Positions 55,121 to 64,000 of a stretch of 64,000 bases of DNA are shown here, piece after piece. The notes below the pieces were generated by a model. That model was given only the letters and a program-made list of their open reading frames with translations, was not told the DNA's origin and ran no database searches. The translations under genes and the position numbers were made by a program. The DNA comes from Athripsodes cinereus (lineage: Eukaryota > Arthropoda > Insecta > Trichoptera > Leptoceridae). Position 1 is the first letter of the stretch; the number at the start of each line of letters is the position of its first letter. Where the stretch lies: contig OX388311.1 of the NCBI GenBank assembly GCA_947579605.1, positions 23,810,951 to 23,874,950 on the forward strand. The letters run 5' to 3'.

Positions 55121-58100
55121 ATGTTTCTGCGAAATGTGTTCTTCATAATTTCTTGTATATGGATGAGGATCGCCAGTGGCCACCTGAATGTCTTCATAAG
55201 TCAACCGGAAGTTAAGAAATTATTAGGTAAGAATAAAATATTGCCTATACTCTTTTACGTTCTGCAACCATTCGTATTCTGTTGCTAGATTTAAATTCTC
55301 TCTGGAAATAATCAAACTGATAAAAAAAACTTGTAATTTCACACTTTTAATACATACCCATCATATTTTTAAATACGAAAATAATGAGGAACGTCGAAAA
55401 TAATGGAAGAAAATTCAAAACATTCCATAATAAAATTTACATCTCACTGGACAACAAGCTGTCAACGAATAAGATACGTATGTATTTGTTTGACGGCCGG
55501 TACTCTTGCCTTTGAGCAAGGGTGGCCAACCCGCGGCCCGCGGGGTTCCCTGCTTGTGGCCCGCGAAGCATATGCACACTTTTTATAATAGTCGGTACAA
55601 GTACCCGTTACATTTTTGAAAGAGTTATTTTGAGAAAATATTCTTAAAAAAAACTGAGGAGTTTTGAAACATTTCAAATTTCTATACCATTTTGAAAATT
55701 TGGCGACGAGGGGGTAGAAATTTTAAGGTGAAGTAAAATTATCATTGTATTATGAGTCTCTAATTGATATTTGAATTTCGAACTTCAAATTCAAACAATA
55801 AAAAGTATAGGTACCCAGTTTTCATTACAAAACAAAAGCATTCGAGTGACGCCGCAAACACACATGTAGCAGTTGTATAATAGTGGTTATTAGTAAGTTA
55901 ATTACAAAATCAATTTATTTACATAAATCGATAATTTTAATAACATCGCTTAATACATTAGTCGTATTATTGTTTAATCATGGGTAAGTTTTTTTTTATA
56001 AATTACTTATATTTTTTCATTTGTATTCGAATGTTTCTGAATTATTTTATTTCTAGAAAGTTCTATCATTCTATATATGTACATACATACATAGAGAGTG
56101 TAAAAAATAATATTTTTTCTCACTACATACACAAAATTTAAGTTTATTTAGAGTCTATCATCATTCATTCACCCTTTAATGCTCCTCTCGGTCATACATT
56201 ATGGAAAGAAATCTCCTTTTCTCTTACTATTATACCATCACGGCATAATTATATCATAAGTGCCGCTGCCAGCAAACCAGCCGCATGTAAAAATCATGCA
56301 AGCCGTCCTCTCCGTGCTAACAAAAAAATAAAACATTCAGAACGGGTGGCAAATCTCATACTGAATTAAAGATGTAAAATGTGCTTACTTTTTGGAACAT
56401 CCGCCTTTTACAGGACACCGAAAATTTACGGTAAAAAGTTGGAGACCATGAAAAAATCTTGCACACCGAGCTATTTTGAACCAATGACGCTACCTATTTC
56501 TACGATATATTTATCGTTATGGTATTGTAATCATATGAACGGTGTAATGTGAAAGAGGGTCTTCCGAGTTGTGATTTATAAGTAGAAATTATGAGTTTTT
56601 ATTTATTTCATCAAAACATTTTATCCATACCATTACGGCATTTCCCATGGATGTGGTAGCCGGCGGACGAATTACAAATAATAATATAGATGCAACTCGT
56701 CCTTTCCATGCCAATATTGATTACAATATTCAGAATGGGTGGCATACCGCATCGCTAAATTAAGGTTGTAAAATGTCTTCTTATACTTTGTAAGAATATT
56801 TATTACAGAGATTACAAACTACCAATTTCTCGTATTTAGTTTCATAACTCGGTATGTATACCTTAAAAAATTGGTTTTCGATATATTTTTAATTAAATCC
56901 ATGTGAATTTTCTTCAGTACCTAATTTAAATATCCATTATAAGCACGTTTTGCTATGTTTGTATATTTGATTCTGCTTTTTATTAGTCATCAACGATACT
57001 TTCTTGATTCCATTTCCAAAGTGATTTGTTTGAATTGATTCGCTTTCATTATTTCGCTTGCGTGATAGTCTGTATTTCATTATCGAGTACATTTCTATGT
57101 ATTTTGCTTTAATGGTATAATTTCAAAATGTTTTTAAAGGATGCCATTTATTGGCGAGCCAACGGTTTAAAAAAGTAGCTCCTTACATTGTCGATTTTGA
57201 TATGTTACATGTCATCTGTTGATCTCTGTTGATTTTTGTGCCGCAATTTAAATCATAAATTATAACGTAATAACTTGAACTTTCAGTAGAAAGATCCTGG
57301 GTTTGCTTTCTGCCGGTGATGACATTTTCCACTTTAAATGCACAAATTTATTGCTTATTGTGAAAGTGTCCGGAAGATATTTTTTTTTGGGTTTGTTATT
57401 AACCCAGATACATCATTAAAAGATGAACGTATAACTGTACAAATTTATTTAATTATCTTGTCTTTAGCGAGTCAACGGTTTATTTTGCCAATTAATGTAA
57501 TACTACAACGCCCTTTATGTATTTCTGTACAAACACATTAAAGGTATGTATATTGATCAATAGTAAAATAGTTTTTAAATTGATTTGTAATTTATTAAAT
57601 TGTGTTGATGTCTGCCCATCCCCCGGGAGTTGGAGTGGTCATGCACGATTTGTATTGTGTACATAGCAATAATTACAATGATATTCTACTTTCTATATTT
57701 AAATAAATATAGAAAGCAGAATATTCATATGAATATGCCGATATAAATTGGCATTACGTTATAATTCAACATTTATATTTATTGTATATGTGGAATATTA
57801 TTATGTATTGTTTATTTGAATTTTCGTATAGAATAGTATCTTTTTAATTCATCTGATTCTGTACTTCATAATTTGAAAGAAATAAGCCGATGGTATTGAG
57901 TAGGTATGAAATTCAATTGATTTTAATCAGTTTTTTTTATGGATAAATGAATTAGTGGAAGAAAATATATAACCTTTTTAAATTTGAATGAATGGTAAAT
58001 AAATGGAAGTAAAAACAAGAATTGTGATTACTTTTGCTTATTTACAAAATCACTCAGTATTTGGTGGAATACCTAAAGAATAATAATAATAAAAAAATAC

Positions 58101-59274
58101 TTTTATTTATTTATTATTTACTAATCAGTTGTTTGATTACAATCATTTGTATATTTCTGAAGCGTGCATGTGTAGGTATGTCTCGCCGCCCGATAGATGT
58201 ATTAGCCAGTTAATGGGGTGTTCACATTTGGCGAATATCGCCAGGCGAATTTCAAAATATAACGCCAGGCGAAAAAACAAAATTCGCCGTACGCCCATTG
58301 ATCGTCACACCTGTTCACACAGTCCACCGATATAGAAACGATCTGTCAGATGCGCTTTGATTTTGACACTGTTTTCAAAATGGCGTCGAGATGGAGATCG
58401 CGAAGTGTTTATTTTAAGTCGAAAATGTTATAGTAGAGGTTAAAATGCGCCTTTTTTATTAAGGAAACAAACGCCACAAACCAACAACAAAGATAATAGC
58501 TGTCACGAAGCGGGAAACATTTATAAAATTTATAGGTTATAAAGTTTTTACCATAGATATGAACGCCGCGCACATCTGCGCATGCGCGAATCGTTCAATC
58601 GGCCGAAAATGTTGGAAGGTGGTCAACTCGAGACGATATCGTTTCTACTGGTTTTTATCGTTTCAGACTAGCTGTCATTTTGTTCACACGGTTCAAATGG
58701 CTGGCGATATTTTGGTGCCTGGCGATATTCGCCAAAGTGAGAACACCACATTACGGAATGTCTAGGCGATTAGATCTTATTCAGATGAATTAACCATGGA
58801 CTAATCAAGTAAGAAACTCAGGGTGATCATCAGGGTGATAAATATTATTTAAACATAAGATCCTGCTAGACGCGTGGTAATAAAATCTTCTCAAACCTGC
58901 TATGTTTCTGAAAGAAATAAATCCTGATTTAGGCAAATAACATAGTTGTAAATATTTTTTTTAGAGAGATCGAATTTCATAAGAGAAAATTCAGTAAAAT
59001 TTGAAAATACCGTGGCTAATTCATCTGTCGAATTTTGAAAATTTATCCATTTTTTTTTATCAAACTACCTGCAATGCCTACATCAAAATATTATTCTTAA
59101 TTTGAAATCGGTTAGTATAATATGTTTTATTACTTTCCATTTACAGGTCTAAATGCTGAACTTTACTACGTTAGAGATGGAATAGTGAACACATACGCCA
59201 TGAATTTCATAGTACCAGTCCCAGCTTACATATCGGACCTGGAATTCTCCTGGCAGAGTTTAACCAAGCAACCG
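55121..59274 (+). CDS. drl: Derailed/RYK-like Wnt receptor, exons 1-2 (partial gene)
   Basis: Exon 1 (55121-55226) encodes a signal peptide (MFLRNVFFIISCIWMRIAS) and HLNVFISQPEVKKLL. Exon 2 (59147-59274) joins in phase (G|GT) and continues GLNAELYYVRDGIVNTYAMN, then FIVPVPAYISDLEFSWQSL and a gtaagt donor. The segment AELYYVRDG-x-x-N-x-YA and the VPA-x-ISDL-x-F-W block are the hallmark of the WIF domain of the RYK/Derailed family, single-pass Wnt5-class receptors with an inactive kinase domain that guide axons and muscles. 78 codons are covered. The rest of the WIF domain, transmembrane segment and pseudokinase lie beyond 64000. The family is clear; which paralogue (derailed, Drl-2 or doughnut) cannot be decided from 78 residues. 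Confidence 0.8.
56215..56450 (-). mobile_element. LINE-tailed SINE, diverged, minus strand
   Basis: Reverse orientation: TATACCATCACGGCATAATT (tail), GCAAGCCGTCCTCTCCGTGC, CAGAACGGGTGGCAAATCTC, then CGCCTTTTACAGGACACCGA (head). The order matches the family in full. Confidence 0.65.
56625..56785 (-). mobile_element. LINE-tailed SINE fragment, minus strand
   Basis: Reverse orientation: CCATACCATTACGGCATTTC, GATGTGGTAGCCGGCGGACG, then CAGAATGGGTGGCATACCGC. The head part is missing. Confidence 0.6.
58211..58753. mobile_element. TIR element in derailed-like intron 1
   Basis: About 540 bp. Left end TAATGGGGTGTTCACATTTG followed by GCGAATATCGCCAGGCG; the right end read inward is TAATGTGGTGTTCTCACTTT followed by GGCGAATATCGCCAGGC. 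TIRs are about 35 bp, imperfect only in the outer half, and an internal copy of ACGCCAGGCGAA follows the left TIR. There is no transposase ORF and the superfamily is unclear. Confidence 0.7.
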
Positions 59275-61815
59275 GTAAGTGAATAATATTTTTTTTACTT
59301 ATATAAACGAGTACTTCATAGTATGTGAAATTGAAAGGACTATGGGCATTATGTATTTTAATATAACAAATTCTGTTAAACAAATCCGTTAAAATTGTAA
59401 TATACAACATAGGATTTGTATCACTTGCACTCTAGAGATTCATCGTTCTTACTTCCGATGGCCGAACAGCCCTTGTACAGCTTTAGTCTCTGAACCAATG
59501 GATTTCTAATCTATTTGATGATGGCAGTGTAAATTTCCAGCCGTCTTTAGAGTTGAGTTCATCCATATTCCGGTTCAAGTTATTAAATTTTTACACTTAT
59601 AATAAACAAATTGGTAAACGATAAATTTTAGTGAAAGTAAAATAAATAAATGATTACTGGCAAAAACAAATAAAAATTATAATAGGCAACAAAAAAATGC
59701 AAGAAATTACAATTAATTTAGATACTTAATTAATTTTATGAATATTTTATTGTCTACATTGTAGATTGTACCTTATTGAATCATTTGATTGGAATTGATC
59801 GAATTAGGTACATCCAATGAATCCAGCCAATACATACACATTTTGATTTATTTGAAAAATCGGATCAAAGAATTTATTTATTTATTAATTTAGATGAACA
59901 ATTAATATTCTCCATGTGATTGTTTGATTACAACATGTACCTATAATACATATTTTTTATATAATGCTTCGTATTACGATTGAATTTTTTTACTTATCAA
60001 ATGTTTTTTAGTACACTGTTCATTTGTATCTTAAATTGGGTATAATCTAGCAAGTATTTTCTTACAGTGCTATTATTGGGTACCTAGGAAATGAGATATA
60101 TATAACATTACATAAAATAATCATAAAAAAGTTGATGACAGTGCTAAGGGACAATACTCTTGTAAGAACATTTTATTATTTACGTTATTAAACGTCTAAG
60201 TAGATACGTATTATTATTATTATTATGATGATAACAATAAAGATAGAATAAAGTATCAAGTGGGCTGAGTCATCCCACTACTGGGTTGGTACGCACAGTA
60301 CGGCACCCAGCTACTGTTTAGTGTGAATTACTGGTTATTATTATTGTTACAAGGAAACTCTGCAGGATACCAGATAAGAGAAACAAACACAATATTTCTA
60401 TTGTATTGTTGTGTGTACATCACTGAGAGGGATATCTTGACAATTAATATCATCCAATTCGCAACAGATTCCTACAAGGTACCAATGTACATGTAGGTAA
60501 AGGGATGGAACTGATAATATACAGCATCCGACCTATCCGGTTCAATTCAGTTATGCTACTAGATAGTCGATAATGGTTATATTCTAAATTGCATACAAGT
60601 GAGGTAGCCAGCGGACTAACTGCATATAATTATTATGCAGTTAGTCCTCTTAATGCCGATAGAAAAATATGACATTCAGTATGGACCTTATCACTGAATA
60701 TTGTAATGTTAACTGTTTCATACGTGAGGTTTTAACAACGCCTGCCTTTTACAGGACACTCAAAACTTACATAAAAGAGTGAGAGACTTAGTGTATAAAT
60801 AAAGTCAACGCAAATTATAATTGATATAATAAGATGCAATCAAGTGTTTTTATTTTTATATAATCCACATTGTACCGTCGTGATAATTCGTTTGTTGGAA
60901 TGTTCAGAACGTTTACGCTCGTTCACTTATTATGAATTATCTAATTTTTCTGAACACAAGATAATAATTCTCTTAATTGAAGAACTTCATGACAGTTGAA
61001 TGTTCGTGTATATTAGATGAATTTTTTAACCGTTGTGTCGTGTCGAATGATGTCGCTGACGATTTCGGATGACCTTACTTTGGAGTCGTTAGAGTTTTTA
61101 GACCATGTCATCAAATGCATTGGTGAATAATGTAGGTATCTTTTCTTTTATTTCTTTAATAATTTATTATTTATTTCTAATTTGCTCCTGAAGTTGTTGG
61201 CAGGTTGGTTGTCTCTTCGTGACATCCGGCCAATCCAATTTCAGTTTCATTGCTAGTAAAATATTACAACATAATAAGTATGTGAGCATAACAATAGTAT
61301 AAACCTATACACTATAGGTACCTAGGTATATTACATTGTTAAATAACTCACCAAATATATTGTTATCGGGGTTGAGATAACATGTTGTCAGTGACATTTC
61401 TATCTTAGCTTGTTATTAAAAACCCTATCACTAATTGAAACATGTTTGTCGATTTTATTTATAATTGTATACCGACTTGTATTGTAAAACAATGACGTAC
61501 ATGTTTGATAGAATGACTGAAGAATTGCTTTGAAGAATACTTTTTTTATTTTATACATCATCGCTTTCTGAGCTCAATTCTATTTAACTAGCTAGGTATA
61601 CCTGTTTATGATCTATCCACATATTCATGGAAATATAGAAAACGCGTGCTTTTGTCCTCACGCAAATATTAACTATTATTTTTTTTGTCAAAAAGTAGTT
61701 ATATCATCATATACACACCTATTAATTTTTTTCTTGATTGTAGAATGATTGTTTACAACCGTATGAATTTAATACATAATATTTAATGCACAGAAGACTC
61801 GAATATCGAAATTAG
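59275..61815 (+). other. Intron 2 of derailed-like gene (5' part)
   Basis: AT-rich intron without a supported exon. An (ATT)n run at about 60209-60226 is followed by GGGCTGAGTCATCCCACTAC, probably a repeat end. A minus-strand SINE at 60600-60790 is listed separately. Nothing else is recognised. Confidence 0.5.
60600..60790 (-). mobile_element. LINE-tailed SINE, diverged, minus strand
   Basis: Reverse orientation: GAGGTAGCCAGCGGACTAAC, ATGCAGTTAGTCCTCTTAAT, GACATTCAGTATGGACCTTA, then GCCTGCCTTTTACAGGACAC. Contains a local inverted repeat of tgcatataattattatgca type in its middle. Confidence 0.55.
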
Positions 61816-64000
61816 TATTTAAATTTTAGCCAAAATCTAGCCGTAAAGCCTGACATAATAGTGCTCACTGAATGTTGGCTAGATAACGATTCTAGAGTAC
61901 CAAACATGCAACACTATGTGTGTTTTGTCTCTCAGAACCCAATGAACAAATCAGATGGGGTATATGTATACACCAGTGATAAGTTGGAAGCCACCAGCAC
62001 TCCCTCTCACCTACAGGAGGCTAGTGGAGTGCTAATTTCGTGTGAAAAAATCAACTTTAAACTCTTGGCTATCTACAGATCGCCACAGTATACCAATGGT
62101 GCGGCTTTTCTCGACTCCATCTGTCAGTGCATGCAGGAAATCTCAAAGGAGTCGCCCTCCTGTTCGGTTATAGCTGGGGACATGAACATAAACATCTTGG
62201 ACCAGACACAGGGACTGTCAAACTATTACCTTAATTTAATGTGTGAAATGGGTTATATCTCCACTATCTCTGGTACGACCAGAGAGACTCCAAATAGCTC
62301 AACATGTATAGATCATATTTTTGTCCATACAAAACTAAAAATTGATGCTACGATAATACAAACTTGTATTACAGATCATTACTCTACTGCCTTGGAGGTC
62401 TACATGGACAAAACAAACTTCAGAGAAACTCCTCAGATAAAAAACAGTATAAATTATAGAGCTTGTGTGGAATCGATGAGACAGGAGACATGGGGGTCAG
62501 TATATGATGCTGAGAGTGCAGACATGGCATTGCGAGGCCTGGTTGAAGTTATACAGGATCATCTGAATACTCATACAACAACTAAAAAGTTAAATCACAG
62601 GACACATAAAATTAAACCATGGATCACAGAGGGTGTAGTGAGAGCTATTCATAGACGAAACAAATTGCACAGGCAGGCAAAACGCTTTCCAAGTAACAGA
62701 AAACTCCAAACTTATTACAAGAGGTATAGAAACATATGCCACAATATAATAAAAAGTACCAAACAAAGTTATTATAAACAGAAAATTGAAGAAAGCCCAA
62801 ATAAAGCAAAGACTGTCTGGAATATCGTTAAAGATAACATGGGAACAAACAACACTCGCAAGCAGATTACGAAGATTAAGAAAAATGACATCATTGAGTG
62901 CACTAATGAAAAAATCGCCAATGTTTTTAACGACTATTTCTCAAGCGTTGGGAGTGTTTTGGCGAAGGAACTAATACAGAGAATTGGAAAAACAGAGGAG
63001 GATCTTGCTCGACAAATTCCCATCCATCTCGACGACAGTGAACGGCCGCGAAATTTTAATTTACGCCCGATCTCAACTGATGAAACCAAAACCATAATAA
63101 GCTCTCTTCGCGATGACTGTGCACGTGGTCCTGACGGTATTAGTACAAAGATCTTGAAATTGTCGAGTGAACACCTTGCTCCTGCTTTAACACACGCCAT
63201 AAACCTAAGCATAGCAGAGGGCAAATTCCCAGATCACCTCAAGGAAGCGATAGTCGTCCCCATATATAAGAGCGATGACCCTCTAGAGACACAAAACTAT
63301 AGGCCCATAGCTCTGCTAAATGTCATTTCAAAAATATACGAAAAGGCCGTAAATAGACAACTAACAACATACTTGGAACCAAACAATATTCTATCAAATC
63401 AACAATTTGGTTTTAGACCAGGAAGAAGTACGACAGATGCTATCAATGACATGACCGACTATCTTGTCAGAGAGATGGATGTTGGTAAGAAATGTATCGC
63501 GATATACATAGACCTTAAAAAGGCATTTGATACAGTCTCACACCCGATACTACTGCAAAAACTAAAGGGCATAGGAATAACTGGACTTTCTCTAAAATGG
63601 TTCAGTGACTATATAGAGAACAGAAAACAGGTTGTTAGAATTGGCGAGACTACAGGTTCATCGAAAGAAGTCAACTTCGGCGTGCCACAGGGTTCTGTCC
63701 TAGGACCTACCCTCTTCCTTGTTTACATTAATGACTTATGCAAAATGACTACTCCGGCGAAAATCACGGCTTTTGCTGATGATACAGCTATTTTACTTAG
63801 CGCAAATTCTTGGGAAGAGGTCTACGAGGTCGCAAATAATGAAATAGCTAAAATCAAGACCTGGATGGACGAGAATTTGTTGACGCTGAACATCTCAAAG
63901 ACTAAATATATCACCTTTAGTATCGATAGTAGACAACAACCACCGGAGAATACTCATGGCATTACTATCCACACGTGCTATCCCTTGGCGGGACCCTGTT
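61816..64000 (+). mobile_element. Young LINE (endonuclease + reverse transcriptase), open to window edge
   Basis: One reading frame is open without a stop from 61816 to the window end (728 codons; first ATG at 61906). The first third is an apurinic-type endonuclease: KPDIIVLTECWLD, LLAIYRSPQ, IAGDMNIN, the STCIDHIF block and TDHYS near its end. Then a linker, then reverse transcriptase: NYRPIALLNVISKIYEK, QFGFRPGRSTTDAI, IYIDLKKAFDTVSH, GVPQGSVLGPTLFLVYINDL and the active site FADD (AFADDTAIL). It lacks ORF1 and the start of the endonuclease, so it is 5'-truncated near 61815. Jockey/CR1-like affinity is inferred. It lies in the sense direction in the derailed-like intron 2. The right end and TSD are outside the window. 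Confidence 0.9.

Larger units (their letters stand above)
45409..55291. repeat. Segment copy B of 10-kb near-identical duplication
   Basis: It begins cattccaaatcaaatccctg directly after the 3' LTR and matches copy A from 23027 on. The match ends at ...gttgctagatt (55291), where copy A runs into N. Copy B continues into unique sequence and the next exon of the derailed-like gene, so it is the copy in proper gene context on the right. Copy A is the one continuous with the MTP side on the left. Confidence 0.95.
55227..59146 (+). other. Intron 1 of derailed-like gene
   Basis: A 3.9-kb intron. At 55511-55570 a GC-rich stretch (AAGGGTGGCCAACCCGCGGC, GTGGCCCGCGAAGCATATGC) looks like one end of a hAT-type element. 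Two minus-strand SINE copies and a TIR element are listed separately. A perfect palindrome (CTTTCTATATTTAAATAAAT centre) lies at about 57688-57715. No coding exon is supported. Confidence 0.6.

Noticed and set aside
55978..55990. ATG followed by a gtaag donor as an alternative first exon for the derailed-like gene
   Set aside because: It would encode one or two codons only, and the signal-peptide exon at 55121 joins exon 2 perfectly.

Overview
This window is AT-rich, intron-rich eukaryotic DNA packed with transposable elements. It looks like an insect nuclear genome, and most likely a moth or butterfly: the genes are an insect-type lipid-transfer protein, a short secreted lipase and a Derailed/RYK receptor, and the spacers are full of the GTAGGTACCTA-type motif that is common in lepidopteran DNA. 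The order assignment is inference. Nothing prokaryotic is present.

Layout. (1) 1-11.1 kb: intron or intergenic DNA with LINE fragments and several TIR elements, ending in the plus-strand terminal exon of an unrecognised gene (10543-11099). (2) 11.6-19.2 kb, minus strand: a complete ten-exon gene of 882 codons for the large subunit of microsomal triglyceride transfer protein (MTP). Its phases close exactly, and its introns hold SINEs, a hAT MITE and a 114-bp tandem array. (3) 19.3-23 kb: a spacer with a foldback element, a hAT MITE and a 66-bp tandem array. (4) 23.0-33.46 kb (copy A) and 45.41-55.29 kb (copy B): two nearly identical copies of one segment. Each has a six-exon secreted lipase gene (306 codons) and the signal-peptide exon of a Derailed/RYK receptor gene. 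(5) Between the copies: a 200-N gap, then an 11.7-kb Ty3/gypsy-type LTR retrotransposon (33675-45408) with 2.5-kb LTRs, intact gag, intact protease-RT-RNase H-integrase and a canonical -1 frameshift heptamer. (6) 55.3-64 kb: the long introns of the derailed-like gene with exon 2 (WIF domain) at 59147-59274, and a young LINE running off the right edge.

How the parts relate. MTP loads lipid onto lipoproteins in the ER, and the neighbouring secreted lipase or phospholipase hydrolyses lipid esters. Their adjacency may be chance. The derailed-like gene encodes a Wnt-binding receptor and continues beyond the window. Most of the rest is mobile DNA.

Main caution: the A/B duplication bears the marks of two haplotypes placed in tandem by the assembler. 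Exons are nearly identical, several TE insertions are present in only one copy, there is an N gap at the junction, and the LTR element there has no target-site duplication. A real recent tandem duplication cannot be excluded from sequence alone. I did not find a clearly new biological system. The best candidates for follow-up are the frameshifting LTR element, the B-only piggyBac-like element, the SINE/LINE shared tail and the multi-frame tandem array.
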